The notes beneath the pieces were generated by a model that was not told the origin of the DNA, made no database searches, and saw nothing but the letters and a program-made list of their open reading frames with translations. DNA of 64,000 bases from Rhodobacter sp. 24-YEA-8. Its GTDB lineage: Bacteria > Pseudomonadota > Alphaproteobacteria > Rhodobacterales > Rhodobacteraceae. Location of the stretch: NCBI RefSeq assembly GCF_900105075.1, contig NZ_FNSK01000001.1, forward strand, positions 1,935,001 to 1,999,000. Direction: 5' to 3'. This document shows, one piece after another, positions 33,118-42,376 of the stretch (position 1 is the first letter of the stretch; each line of letters begins with the position of its first letter). The translations under genes and the position numbers were made by a program.

Positions 33118-33974
33118 CCCAATTCCCCCCACTGACCCGGCGCGGGGCGCTGGCGTTCGGGTTGTCGGCGCTCCTTCCGACCCTTGCGCCGCGCGCGACC
33201 CGTGCACAGGGCGCGCGCGCGCTCCGTTTTGTCACGACCGAACTGATCCTGACCGAAACCGCGCTGGCGCTCGGGCTCACCCCACTCGCCGCCGGCAATC
33301 TGCCGCTCTATCGCCGCCTTGTCGGCGTTCCGGCATTGCCCGATGGCCTGCATGACCTCGGCCCGCTCAATGAGCCGAATATGGAGCTGCTGGTTCACCT
33401 CGCCCCCGATCTGATCATCGCCGCCGACTGGCAACGCGGGCCGCAGGCAGGGCTGGAGCGGATCGCGCCGGTCCTCTGGCTCGAGACAATGCCCTTTTCC
33501 CGCCCCGGTCTTGAGATCGCGACCGATCTGGCCCGAGAGATCGCCGATGCGGGGCAGATCAGTGCGGATAACCTCGTGACCGGATTTGACCGCGCGCGGA
33601 ACCGCCTGACCCGGGCCATTGCCAGCCGCAACCCACCCGCCGTTCTGCTGGCCCGCTTTCTGGAAGATGGCCGACATGCGCTGGTTTTCACCGAAGGCTC
33701 GCTGCCCGGGGATCTGCTGGCCGGGGCCGGAGGACGCAATGCGCAGCCCGGCAGCGGCCCGCCGGGTGCCTTCCCCCTTGGCCTCAGCGAGATCCTCGCG
33801 ACCGGCGCCCCGATCCTCGCCACCGGGCCGTTGCCGCAAGGCGCGCTCTTCACCCGCGTGATCGAAAGCGGTGCGCTGCGCGCCATTCCCTTGCCGCCGG
33901 TCTTCCCTGCCGGCGGCCTTGCCTCGGCCACACGGCTCGCCGATGCCCTTACCAACGGGATTGGGCTGATCTGA
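33114..33974 (+). CDS. FhuD/FecB-type periplasmic binding protein
   Basis: A 286-residue cluster A-II binding protein. The N-terminus has a twin-arginine-like signal (TRRGALAFGLSALLPTLAPRA). The binding fold shows FVTTELILTETALALGLTPLA, LGPLNEPNMELLVHLAPDLII, and the C-terminal FPAGGLASATRLADAL. It resembles FhuD by the GPLNEPNMELL motif. It would pass a chelate from the TonB receptor to the FhuB-type permease. Starts and ends overlap its neighbours. Confidence 0.88.
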   Translation: MTQFPPLTRRGALAFGLSALLPTLAPRATRAQGARALRFVTTELILTETALALGLTPLAAGNLPLYRRLVGVPALPDGLHDLGPLNEPNMELLVHLAPDLIIAADWQRGPQAGLERIAPVLWLETMPFSRPGLEIATDLAREIADAGQISADNLVTGFDRARNRLTRAIASRNPPAVLLARFLEDGRHALVFTEGSLPGDLLAGAGGRNAQPGSGPPGAFPLGLSEILATGAPILATGPLPQGALFTRVIESGALRAIPLPPVFPAGGLASATRLADALTNGIGLI

Positions 33975-35905
33975 TGCGCGCTTTGCTGATCCTTTTGCCC
34001 GGGCTGACCGCCCTGGTACTTTTCGCGCTGAATGCCGGGACTGCGCTGCCCGGCCGCTGGCCTGCGGCGATCCTCTGGGCGGATCCGGGCGATATCCCGG
34101 CGCTTATCCTGCATCTGAGCGCCGCGCCGCGCCTCGTCACCGCCGCTCTCGCGGGGGCCGCGCTCGCGCTGGCCGGTGCTTTGCTGCAGCGCGTTTTCCG
34201 CAACCCGATTGCCGAGCCCGCGACGCTGGGGATCACCGCCGGGGCGCAATGTGCGCTGACGCTGACACTGCTGAACGCGCCGGGCCTTGCGCCGGCCTGG
34301 CTGCCGCTGCCGGCTTTTGCAGGCGCGCTTGCGGCGCTGGCGCTGGTGATGGCTCTGGCCGCGCTTCAGGGCGTCTCGTCGCTTACGCTGATCCTGTCGG
34401 GGCTGGTGGTGACCACGAGCCTTGGCGGGCTGAATGCCGTGCTGACGCTGTTTCACCATGAGGTGCTGCAAAGCCTGTTCCTGTGGCAGGCGGGCTCGCT
34501 GGAGCAGGAGGGCTGGACCATTGCCACGCGGCTTGCCCCGGCACTGGCGCTGGCGCTGGTGCTCGCGCCTTTCGCGCGGCGGCCGCTCGGGGTGCTGGCG
34601 CTTGGCGATCAGGGCGCGCGGGTGCTGGGGCTGGCGCCGGGCGGCTGGCGGGTCATCCTGGCGACGGCGGCGGTGAGCCTCGCCGCGCTGGTGACCGCGC
34701 TGACCGGGGTTTTCGCTTTTCTTGGCATCATCGCGCCGCTGGTGGCCCGCGCGCTGACCGGCCGGACGCCGGGTTCCGGCGTGATTGCGATAACGGGCGC
34801 CGGGATCCTGATGCTGGCGGATCAGCTGGTCCAGCTGATCCGCCCCTGGATCCCGCTGCAGACCGGCACGCTTCTGGCCCTGATCGGGGCGGTGCTGATG
34901 ATCGCGCTGTTGCGCAAAAGCAGCCAGCCCGCGCCGGAGCATCTCCTGCCCGCTTTGCCGCGCCGCGCGCGGCCTGCACCCCGGCTGCCCCTTCTTCTGC
35001 TGGGGCTTCTGGCGCTGTTTGCCATTGCCCTTGCCATCGGGCGCGGTCCGGAAGGCTGGGATATCTCGCCCCTCGCCATGCTTGACTGGCGCTTGCCGCG
35101 CGTGGCCGGCGCGGCGGCAGCCGGGGCAGCCTTCGGTCTTGCGGGATGCCTGATCCAGCGACTGACCGGCAATCCGCTGGCCAGCCCCGAGCTTCTCGGC
35201 ATCAGCGGCGCTGCGGCACTTGGCCTCGTGCTGGCCGTCGTGGTGACGGGGGGCGGCGGACGCGGGCTGCTTTACGGTGCCACCAGTCTTGGTGCCCTCG
35301 CAGGTCTGGTCCTGATCCTTGTGGCAGGGGCGCGGCTGCGGTTTTCATCCGAAGGGCTGCTGCTTGCCGGGCTGGCGGTCTCGCTCCTGCTGTCGGCGGT
35401 GCTGGCGATGCTGCTGGCCTCGGGCCATCCGCTCGCGAGGCAGCTGATGACCTGGCTCTCCGGCTCCACCTACCGGATCGCCCTTTCGGATGCCGTCATC
35501 GCGTTAAGCGTGACGTCCGGGCTCCTTGGCGTCGCGCTGCTGCTCCGCCGCTGGCTCGACCTGCTGCCTCTCGGGGCGGACGCCGCACGCCTGCTGGGGC
35601 TGCCGCTGACACGGGCCCGCGCAAGCGTGGTGGTGCTCGCGGCGCTGTCCACGGCTGTCGGCACGATCCTGACCGGGCCGCCGGGCTTCATCGGGCTGAT
35701 CGCCCCCGCCATCGCGCGGTTTTGCGGCCCGCCCCGCGCCGGCGCACAGCTGCCGCTTGCCACGTTATGCGGCGCCGCGCTGATGGTTCTGGCCGACTGG
35801 CTTGGCCGCAATCTGGCCTTCCCCTGGCAGATCCCTGCGGGGATGATGGCGCTGCTTTGTGGCGGGGTTTTCCTCATGATCTTTCTCGCAAGGAGACCGG
35901 CGTGA
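33974..35905 (+). CDS. FhuB-type fused permease
   Basis: A 643-residue inner-membrane permease made of two FecCD repeats, about 20 transmembrane helices, as in FhuB of the ferric hydroxamate system. Each half carries the conserved loop: LQRVFRNPIAEPATLGITAGA in the N-half and IQRLTGNPLASPELLGISGAA in the C-half; FLGIIAPLVAR and FIGLIAPAIAR are the coupling regions to the ATPase. Cobalamin permease BtuC is a single-repeat homodimer, so the fused form under a B12 riboswitch is notable. Confidence 0.92.
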   Translation: MRALLILLPGLTALVLFALNAGTALPGRWPAAILWADPGDIPALILHLSAAPRLVTAALAGAALALAGALLQRVFRNPIAEPATLGITAGAQCALTLTLLNAPGLAPAWLPLPAFAGALAALALVMALAALQGVSSLTLILSGLVVTTSLGGLNAVLTLFHHEVLQSLFLWQAGSLEQEGWTIATRLAPALALALVLAPFARRPLGVLALGDQGARVLGLAPGGWRVILATAAVSLAALVTALTGVFAFLGIIAPLVARALTGRTPGSGVIAITGAGILMLADQLVQLIRPWIPLQTGTLLALIGAVLMIALLRKSSQPAPEHLLPALPRRARPAPRLPLLLLGLLALFAIALAIGRGPEGWDISPLAMLDWRLPRVAGAAAAGAAFGLAGCLIQRLTGNPLASPELLGISGAAALGLVLAVVVTGGGGRGLLYGATSLGALAGLVLILVAGARLRFSSEGLLLAGLAVSLLLSAVLAMLLASGHPLARQLMTWLSGSTYRIALSDAVIALSVTSGLLGVALLLRRWLDLLPLGADAARLLGLPLTRARASVVVLAALSTAVGTILTGPPGFIGLIAPAIARFCGPPRAGAQLPLATLCGAALMVLADWLGRNLAFPWQIPAGMMALLCGGVFLMIFLARRPA

Positions 35906-36696
35906 CCCGCATGACCATTGGCGACCCCGTTGGATTTCATCTGGAAAATCTGGGCCTTACCCTGAACGGCCAGCCGGTTCTGCAAGAGATCAGCCTGCGC
36001 CTGGCCCCCGGTCGGGTCTGTGGCGTGATCGGGCGCAACGGCTCGGGAAAGTCGAGCCTGTTGCGGGTGCTCGCCCGGCTATCCCCGGCCGATGCCGGAA
36101 CATGCCGCCTTGACGGCAAACCGCTTGCCGACTGGAAATCGCGCGATTTCGCCTGCCGCGTCGCGCTGATGCCGCAAAGCGCGCCCGCCACGGCGGTCAT
36201 GGTGTTGCAGGATTTGGTGGCGCTTGGCCGCTATCCCTGGCACGGCGCCTTTGGCCGTACAGGTACCGAGGACCGCGCATCCATTGCGCAGGCCATCGCG
36301 CTTTGCGGGCTGGAGGGTCTGGCCACGCGCCCCCTCGACAGCCTCTCGGGCGGTGAGGCGCAACGCGCCCGACTTGCGATGATGCTGGCCCAGGGCGCTG
36401 ACTGGCTGTTGCTTGACGAACCCTCGGCCTCGCTCGACCTGGCCTGGTCTTTTGACCTTTTATCCGCCCTGCGGGGCCTTGCGCGCGATGCCGGGCGCGG
36501 TGTGGTAATCGCGCTGCATGACATGAACCTCGCGGCGCGGTTCTGCGATGATCTGGTGGCACTGAAGGGGGGGCGGGTGACCGGCGCCGGACCGGTCGCC
36601 GATGTCTTCTGCGCGCCGATCCTGAGCGAAACCTTCGGCCTTGCTGTCACTACGGGCAGCCTTGCAGGCCTGCCGGTCGCGATCCCCGCTCCCTGA
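35902..36696 (+). CDS. FhuC-type ABC transporter ATPase
   Basis: A 264-residue ATPase energising the upstream FhuB-type permease. Walker A is GRNGSGKSSL, the signature is LSGGEAQRARLAM, Walker B is DWLLLDEPSASLDL and the switch His is in ALHDMNLAARF. GTG at 35902 is chosen because it makes a GTGA overlap with the permease stop and has AAGGAG six bases upstream; the ATG at 35911 is too far from it. It ends the cobalamin-riboswitch operon. Confidence 0.92.
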   Translation: MTRMTIGDPVGFHLENLGLTLNGQPVLQEISLRLAPGRVCGVIGRNGSGKSSLLRVLARLSPADAGTCRLDGKPLADWKSRDFACRVALMPQSAPATAVMVLQDLVALGRYPWHGAFGRTGTEDRASIAQAIALCGLEGLATRPLDSLSGGEAQRARLAMMLAQGADWLLLDEPSASLDLAWSFDLLSALRGLARDAGRGVVIALHDMNLAARFCDDLVALKGGRVTGAGPVADVFCAPILSETFGLAVTTGSLAGLPVAIPAP

Positions 36697-36733
36697 ACGG
36701 TCGCGCGCCCTGTTCTCTCCCTCAGGCCCCATG

Positions 36734-36767
36734 AAAAACGCCGCCCCCATCTGGTGGGAGCGGCGTT
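36734..36767 (-). terminator. terminator of the second TonB receptor
   Basis: AACGCCGC (36737-36744) pairs with GCGGCGTT (36760-36767), with a nested CCCCATCTGGTGGG. On the minus strand the stem is followed by TTTTT, so it terminates the receptor gene at 36825 rather than the plus-strand operon. Confidence 0.85.
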
Positions 36768-36824
36768 CAGAAGACTGACCCCTGTAAGATACGTGAAGCC
36801 CGGCCAGCCCGTCTGCGGGATAGA

Positions 36825-38921
36825 TCAGAACCTGATCTGAGAGGTCAGGTAGAAGGTGCGCCCGGCCTCGGGATAGCCCTCGACCACCGAGACATTGCGG
36901 TCAAAGAGGTTGCGGATGCCAAAGCCCACATTCGCCTGATCGCTGACCTGCCAGGCCATATCGAGATTGGCCAGCGCGAAGCCTCCCATTTTCGTATAGA
37001 TCGGCGCGTTGCGGTTCCCCGAGCCAATCGCCGGATCCGACCAGCGGCCGCCATAGACCTCGACCGAGGGCGAGACCGTCAGGCGGTCCAGCGCCTGCCA
37101 GTCAAGTCGCAGATAGGCCTTGTGGTCCGGCAGATCGGTCACTTTCGCGGTGGTGACAATCGGATCTTTGACGCTGGTATGCAGGTAGGTGTAGTTCGCC
37201 GTCAGCGCGACAGTGTCATTCACTTCCCAGTTCGCCGCGACCTCAAAGCCCTTATAGGTGCCTTTCGCAAGGTTCTGGCGCTGCGATTGCGGAAGACCGG
37301 AAATCGGATCGGTCGTCCCCAGATCAATCGACTGGATCAGATCGGTGATGCGGCTGTAGAACACCGCGCCTTCCAGCTGCACCGGGCCAAGATCGCCCTT
37401 ATAGCCCAGTTCGAAATTCAGCGCGCGCTCCGCATCCAGATCCGGGTTGGGCACCATCGAGCCGAAACCGGTCGAATAGCGGTGGAAGAGCGTCGGGAAG
37501 CTGGTCCTGGACGAGACGCTTGCATGATATTCGCCGCCAGCACCCGGGGTCCAGATCGCAGCCAGCTGCCAGTTCACTGCATCGACCGAAACCGTCGGCT
37601 TGCCCGGATTGGCAGCAGTGCGGTCGGCCTCGAGCACTTTCGCCTTGTCATAGGACAGGCCTGCAACAATGCGCAGCTCGTCATTGACGCGCCAGGTGTC
37701 CTCGATCGCCAGCGAGAGCGTCTCTTCCTTGCTGTGCTCGGTCGGGTCGATCCGTCCCAGCGTCGGATGGTCGGGGCGCGCGTAATTGGTGGAACGGTGG
37801 ACATCGCGGCGGAAGAAGGACGCGATCCGCAGATCGTGATCGCCAAAGCTCAGCCCATATTCGACGCTGCCGCCGACCGAATAGTCGTCATAGATGCTGT
37901 TGAAGGCCCGCGGCAGGGTCTGGGCGGAATGGTTCGCATTGTCCCAGGCCGAGAGCGTATTGTCGAACGTATTGTAGAAAAGCTTGGTCTTCAGCGTACC
38001 GGATCCGACTTCGGTCGTCGAATAGAAAGCGATGCTGCTGATATCCCATTGCGGCCAGGTCCAGTCCCGCTGGTTCGACCCCGGACCGGTGCCCGGATAG
38101 CCCATGACCGGCAAAAGCGTGCTGTAAGGCGCCGATTTCGACCCTTCCTGGCGGGTATAGCTCAGAACATATTCGTCGGTCGCATTGGGCGTATAGCCGA
38201 CTTTAAGGTTCAGACGGCTGTCATCGGTGGCGCTGTCTTTGCGCAGACCTTCGCCCTGATAGGGGTAGCGCGGATCAGGCACATAATCGCGCGACAGATA
38301 GAAGCCGTCGACATTGCGCCGCATGTAAGAAACCTGGCCGTACCAGAATTCCTGTTTGGTGCCGAGCGAGAGATAGCCCGTGCGCCCCGTCACATCGCCG
38401 CGATTGCCGGCCTCAAGGCCAAGCCGTGCCTCGCCCTCGAAGGGCTGCGTCGGTTTGCGGGTCACGAGGTTGATCGCGCCGCCCATGCCGCCCGGGCCGT
38501 TGATCACCGAGACATAGCTTTTCTGCACCTGGACCTCGGCAAGATCCGGGGTCAGGAAGCGGCCATGATCCAGCCGGTTATCGGCGGGCAGATAGATGCG
38601 GATGCCGTCGATCGACAGCGGCACATGCCAGCGGTCAAAGCCACGCACGAAAACCTCGCGCTCGTTTCTGGATCCGCCGCCCGAGGGGGTGGAAGACACA
38701 CCGGGCAGAACGCTGAGCGTGTCATCAAGCGTGGCGCGGTTCTGTTTCGCTGCCTCTTCGCCGGTCACTTTGGTGACCGAGCCGCCCTGACCTTCGTCAT
38801 CGACGCCAAGCCAGATCGTGCCGAGCGCGAAGGCGGTTTCCTCGGAAGACTGGGCGAGAACAGGGGCGGAAAGCCCGGGAAATAACAGGCCTGCAATCAC
38901 CAATCGCTGCAACAAAGACAT
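36825..38921 (-). CDS. TonB-dependent receptor, predicted molybdate/tungstate regulon
   Basis: Outer-membrane receptor of about 698 residues. A signal peptide (LLQRLVIAGLLFPGLSAPVLA) precedes a plug with NRATLDDTLSVLPGVSS, VRGFDRWHVPLSIDGIRIYL and GPGGMGGAINLVTRKP, and a barrel ending TFYLTSQIRF. By sequence it looks like a siderophore-type receptor. It lies 162 bases downstream of a FecBCD-type operon with molbindin, and its own promoter region contains a ModE-like site at 38989-39012. Its substrate may be a molybdate or tungstate chelate. The N-terminal LGTIWLGVDDEGQ resembles LGTIWLPVDDEAG of the receptor at 30011. A terminator follows the gene. Confidence 0.88.
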   Translation of the reverse strand: MSLLQRLVIAGLLFPGLSAPVLAQSSEETAFALGTIWLGVDDEGQGGSVTKVTGEEAAKQNRATLDDTLSVLPGVSSTPSGGGSRNEREVFVRGFDRWHVPLSIDGIRIYLPADNRLDHGRFLTPDLAEVQVQKSYVSVINGPGGMGGAINLVTRKPTQPFEGEARLGLEAGNRGDVTGRTGYLSLGTKQEFWYGQVSYMRRNVDGFYLSRDYVPDPRYPYQGEGLRKDSATDDSRLNLKVGYTPNATDEYVLSYTRQEGSKSAPYSTLLPVMGYPGTGPGSNQRDWTWPQWDISSIAFYSTTEVGSGTLKTKLFYNTFDNTLSAWDNANHSAQTLPRAFNSIYDDYSVGGSVEYGLSFGDHDLRIASFFRRDVHRSTNYARPDHPTLGRIDPTEHSKEETLSLAIEDTWRVNDELRIVAGLSYDKAKVLEADRTAANPGKPTVSVDAVNWQLAAIWTPGAGGEYHASVSSRTSFPTLFHRYSTGFGSMVPNPDLDAERALNFELGYKGDLGPVQLEGAVFYSRITDLIQSIDLGTTDPISGLPQSQRQNLAKGTYKGFEVAANWEVNDTVALTANYTYLHTSVKDPIVTTAKVTDLPDHKAYLRLDWQALDRLTVSPSVEVYGGRWSDPAIGSGNRNAPIYTKMGGFALANLDMAWQVSDQANVGFGIRNLFDRNVSVVEGYPEAGRTFYLTSQIRF

Positions 38922-38988
38922 TGGGAATCCTTCCAGTGGCATGGCTTTTTATCCGCGCCCGCCCACCCTTCGGCGGATTTTCGCGAAT

Positions 38989-39012
38989 CGATATGTATGA
39001 TGAAATATATCG
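38989..39012 (-). promoter_or_regulatory. ModE-like Mo-box upstream of the TonB receptor
   Basis: Read on the minus strand, the site is CGA-TATAT-TTCATCA-TACAT-ATCG, which fits the ModE operator pattern TATAT-N7-TAYAT exactly and is flanked by CGAT/ATCG symmetry (18 of 24 positions symmetric). It lies about 70 bases upstream of the receptor start, where a repressor would cover the promoter. Confidence 0.75.
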
Positions 39013-39083
39013 TCACGAAATTGGCAAGAAGCCCGGGCGCAGGATTCGGGCTCTTTTTCCCGGGCGTAGCAATCCGATCACTG

Positions 39084-39869
39084 TCAGTAGAAATGCGGCC
39101 TTCCGTCAGGCCCCTCGATCCGGCGCACCGCAATGCCGTAAAGCCGGCTCAGGGCGGCTTCCTGCATGACATCCGAGACCGGCCCCGAGGCGATCACACC
39201 GGCGCGGCTGACCAGCAGCGCCTCATCGCCCAGCATCGCCGCCTGGCCCGGATCATGGGTCGAGACCACCACCGCCTGGCCCGCTGCCGCCAGACCAAGG
39301 ATCGCGGCCTCCACCGCTTTCACATTGGCAAAATCGAGGCTGGCGGTCGGCTCGTCCATCACCAGAACCTGCGCTTCCTGCGCGAGGGCGCGGGCGATCA
39401 GCACCATCTGACGCTGGCCACCCGAAAGCCGCGTGACATCCTCATCCGCCAGATCCGCAATGCCGAGCCGGTCGAGCGCGGCCAGGGCGCGGGCCTCTTC
39501 GGCGCGCCCGGGCCGGGCAAAGGCACCAAGGCCCACCGAAGCTCCCATCAGCACAACATCCCGCGCCGTATAGGCAAAAGGCGAGGCCAGCGCCTGGGGC
39601 ACATGCGCCAGCCGTCCGGCAATCTGGCTGCGGCTCAGGCCGTCCAGATCGGCACCACCCAGCAGGACCTTGCCCGCAACCGGCGGGATCAGCCCCAGAA
39701 GGGTGCGAAACAGCGTGGTTTTCCCTGCCCCGTTCGGCCCCAGAAGGCACAGAACCCGCCCCGCATAAAGGTCGAACCCAATGCCCCGGATCAGCGCCCG
39801 GGCGCCATGGCCAACCGCCAGATCACGCGCCGACAGCAGCGGCGCGCCAGCCCCAGTCAGCCGTTCCAT
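39084..39869 (-). CDS. FecE-type ABC transporter ATPase (molybdate/tungstate system)
   Basis: A 261-residue ATPase with Walker A GPNGAGKTT, signature LSGGQRQMVLIARALA, Walker B VLVMDEPTASLDFAN and switch His in VVSTHDPGQAAM. It belongs to the FecE/BtuD class used with FecCD permeases; MolC of Haemophilus is of this class. It overlaps the permease by 13 bases and is the last gene of the operon before the receptor. Confidence 0.92.
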   Translation of the reverse strand: MERLTGAGAPLLSARDLAVGHGARALIRGIGFDLYAGRVLCLLGPNGAGKTTLFRTLLGLIPPVAGKVLLGGADLDGLSRSQIAGRLAHVPQALASPFAYTARDVVLMGASVGLGAFARPGRAEEARALAALDRLGIADLADEDVTRLSGGQRQMVLIARALAQEAQVLVMDEPTASLDFANVKAVEAAILGLAAAGQAVVVSTHDPGQAAMLGDEALLVSRAGVIASGPVSDVMQEAALSRLYGIAVRRIEGPDGRPHFY

Positions 39870-40861
39870 GCCCGCGCCCCCCTTGCCAGCAGGATCACGA
39901 AAACCGGCGCGCCAAGCACGGCGGTCAGGATGCCCAGCGGCACTTCCATCGGCGCGATCATCCGTGCGGCGGTATCGACCAGCACCATGAATGATGCCCC
40001 CGCCAGCAGCGCCGCCGGCAACATCCGGTCAAAACGCGGCCCCGCCACCAGCCGCGCCATATGCGGCACCATAAGCCCGATCCAGCCGATCACCCCCGCC
40101 AGCGCCACCGCCGCCGCCGTGATCAGCGTCGCCGCCGCAATCACCACAAACCGCAGGCGCCCGGCCTCGATCCCCATCGCACGGGCCTCGTCATCGCCCA
40201 TTGCCAGAAGCCCGATCCGCCAGCGCAGCGCGATCAGCGGCACAAGGCCAAGCACCACCGCCGGCGCCGCTGCCAGCAGATCGACCCGCTTGACGCCGGC
40301 AAGGCTCCCCATCAGCCAGAAGGTGATCGCCGGAAGCTGTTCATCGGGATCTGCGAGCAGCTTCACCAGCGAGATCCCCGCCCCTGCCAGCGCGCCGATC
40401 ACGATACCGCATAAGACCATGACCAGAAGCTGCGCGCCGCCTCTGAGCGCCAGTGTCAGCCCGATCACCAGCGCCACCGTTGCAAGGCCAAAGCCAAAGC
40501 CCATCAGCTGGATCGCCATCACCGGCAGGCCCAGCAATATCCCGAGAACCGCACCAAACCCTGCCCCGGCCGAGACGCCAAGGATATCGGGCGAGACCAG
40601 CGGATTGCGGAACACCACCTGATAGGCCGCCCCCGCCGCCGCCAGCCCCGCCCCGATCAGCGCCGCAGAAATCACCCTCGGGCCGCGGATATTCCACAGC
40701 ACCACCTGCGCCTGGCGGTCCTCCGCCGCCCCGGTCAGGCCTCTGGTCAGCCCCCCGGTCAGGACGTCGAAAATCTGGCCGGGGCTGAGCGGATAAGGCC
40801 CGAGGCCGATCCCCAGGATCAGCGCGAAAACCAGCGCCAGCGCCAGCAGGGAAAGCCGCAT
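39857..40861 (-). CDS. FecCD-type permease (molybdate/tungstate system)
   Basis: A 334-residue inner-membrane permease with about ten helices. Conserved elements are GPRVISAALIGAGLAAAGAAYQ, FRNPLVSPDILGVSAGAG and the coupling loop GWIGLMVPHMARL. Type II importers of this form carry ferric chelates, cobalamin or, in the MolABC system of Haemophilus influenzae, molybdate. ATG at 40861 is used; residues upstream of it read out of the antisense of the binding-protein gene. It overlaps the ATPase start. Confidence 0.92.
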   Translation of the reverse strand: MRLSLLALALVFALILGIGLGPYPLSPGQIFDVLTGGLTRGLTGAAEDRQAQVVLWNIRGPRVISAALIGAGLAAAGAAYQVVFRNPLVSPDILGVSAGAGFGAVLGILLGLPVMAIQLMGFGFGLATVALVIGLTLALRGGAQLLVMVLCGIVIGALAGAGISLVKLLADPDEQLPAITFWLMGSLAGVKRVDLLAAAPAVVLGLVPLIALRWRIGLLAMGDDEARAMGIEAGRLRFVVIAAATLITAAAVALAGVIGWIGLMVPHMARLVAGPRFDRMLPAALLAGASFMVLVDTAARMIAPMEVPLGILTAVLGAPVFVILLARGARAWNG

Positions 40862-40877
40862 TCTTCTGGTTCCGATC

Positions 40878-41921
40878 CTATTCGCCCAGCAACGCGTCCA
40901 GCGCTGCCGCATCTGGCGTGACCTGGTAGAAGAGCGTGTAGAAATCCGCGATCTCCTGGCGCAGATCGCCCTGTTTCGGATCTCCTCCGGCCAGGTCCGG
41001 GTAGAAGACATGTGCCAGATATTTCAGCCCGATCAGCCGGTTGACCGAAGGCGGCGCATCGATAAATCCAAAGGGTTCACCGGGAGCAAGATAGACGCGG
41101 CCCTGATCGACCGCCGGGATCCCCTGCCATTCCGGCATCTTGCGCACATTGGCCGCGAAATCGCGATCCACAGTCAGGATGATATCCGGCGCCCAGGCCT
41201 GGATCTGTTCGGGCGAGACCGTCACCAGCCCGCGCGTCTCGGCCTCGACCACGTTGATGCCGCCCATCCGTTCAATGATCTCGGCATTGATCGAGCCGCG
41301 CGCCGGGCTCTCCAGCCCCTCCGGACCACGGGCCAGGTAGACGCGGGGGCGATCTGGCGCGGGCACCTGCGCAAGCAAAGCGTCCGCCTCCGCATAAGCG
41401 GCCTCGGCGTAAGTTGCGAGCAGCTCGCCCCGTGCTTCGACCCCAAGGATCGCCGCCATCTCACGGATCGCCTGCGGCGTCGCTGCGAAACTGCCATCGA
41501 TCAGCACATAGGGCAGCCCCGCCTGATCCTGCACCCGCGTCGCGAGGTCGCGGTACGTGGCATTGACGGTGCCGAAATCGACGATCAGCTCGGCCCCGGT
41601 GGTCAAAAGCACCTCAAGGTTCAGCGTATCGCCCTTGCCGGTCAGCCGCCCGAGCGCCGGCAGGCCGCGCGTCTCAGGCAGAAGATAAGGCAGATCGACG
41701 GGTTTTGGCGCCATCACCCAGCCGACCATCGCTTCGGGCTTCAGCGCATAAAGCAGCACCGAGGCGGGCGGCCCGGCGGCAAAGACCTTTTCCGGATTCA
41801 GAGGCACCAGCACGTCGCGGCCGGTGGCGTCGGTGACGCTTTGTCCGTCAAATGCCAGAACCGGCGCGGCCAGAGCGACAAAAACCGCGGCCAACACGGC
41901 GCGGCGGGTTGGGAAGCTCAT
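40878..41921 (-). CDS. periplasmic binding protein (MolA/FecB-type)
   Basis: A 347-residue binding protein with a signal peptide (TRRAVLAAVFVALAAPVLA). The fold has FAAGPPASVLLYALKPEAMVG, ELIVDFGTVNATYRDLATRV, NAEIIERMGGINVVE and AWAPDIILTVDRDF, a pattern of class III (helix-spine) binding proteins. The operon context with molbindin points to molybdate or tungstate; siderophores are the alternative by family. It overlaps the TrmO-like gene by ATGA. Confidence 0.88.
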   Translation of the reverse strand: MSFPTRRAVLAAVFVALAAPVLAFDGQSVTDATGRDVLVPLNPEKVFAAGPPASVLLYALKPEAMVGWVMAPKPVDLPYLLPETRGLPALGRLTGKGDTLNLEVLLTTGAELIVDFGTVNATYRDLATRVQDQAGLPYVLIDGSFAATPQAIREMAAILGVEARGELLATYAEAAYAEADALLAQVPAPDRPRVYLARGPEGLESPARGSINAEIIERMGGINVVEAETRGLVTVSPEQIQAWAPDIILTVDRDFAANVRKMPEWQGIPAVDQGRVYLAPGEPFGFIDAPPSVNRLIGLKYLAHVFYPDLAGGDPKQGDLRQEIADFYTLFYQVTPDAAALDALLGE

Positions 41922-42376
41922 GGAATCGCTCCGAATTCGCCTTTGATATCAACAAGCGGCGTGCGATCGACACAATCGAGACCGCGCACATGCAGAACCG
42001 CGCCTTCAACGCGCAACAGCCGCACCACCGTCGCCGCTATCGGATTGGGCCGGACCGGCGAGCGCAGCGAGAATGTCCCGACCGAGGCATCGCCAAAATT
42101 CGGGTTCTGCCGCATGAGATCGCGGCGCGAGAGATGCATCCAGTATAGCAGCTGGATCCGCTCGCGCCCCTCGACCCCCGCCAGACCCTCGATCCAGCGC
42201 GGGTCAAGTTCTACCCGGCAATCGGGGCCGGTCTCGGGATCACCCCGGCGCGGGCATTGGCTGCGATCCGTCCAGGGGGTGCGCAGCCGGCCGATGAACC
42301 AGATCGAGGCGTCGAATGCCCCGGGGAGTGGCACCGCCACCTCATGCGGGCGCAGGTCGGTCACGTGGTCAGTCAT
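41918..42376 (-). CDS. TrmO-like (TsaA/UPF0066) protein
   Basis: A 152-residue protein of the TrmO family, whose E. coli member methylates the t6A37 base of tRNA with S-adenosylmethionine. Motifs are WFIGRLRTPWTDRSQCPRRG, SLRSPVRPNPIAATVVRLL and GLDCVDRTPLVDIKG. It lacks the C-terminal domain of the longer E. coli enzyme. Its place between molbindin and the ABC importer is odd for a tRNA modifier and raises the chance of another role for this subgroup. It overlaps both neighbours. Confidence 0.87.
   Translation of the reverse strand: MTDHVTDLRPHEVAVPLPGAFDASIWFIGRLRTPWTDRSQCPRRGDPETGPDCRVELDPRWIEGLAGVEGRERIQLLYWMHLSRRDLMRQNPNFGDASVGTFSLRSPVRPNPIAATVVRLLRVEGAVLHVRGLDCVDRTPLVDIKGEFGAIP

Noticed and set aside
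37122..38885. 587-codon plus-strand frame across the second TonB receptor
   Set aside because: Shadow of the receptor; the minus strand has plug, barrel and terminal Phe.
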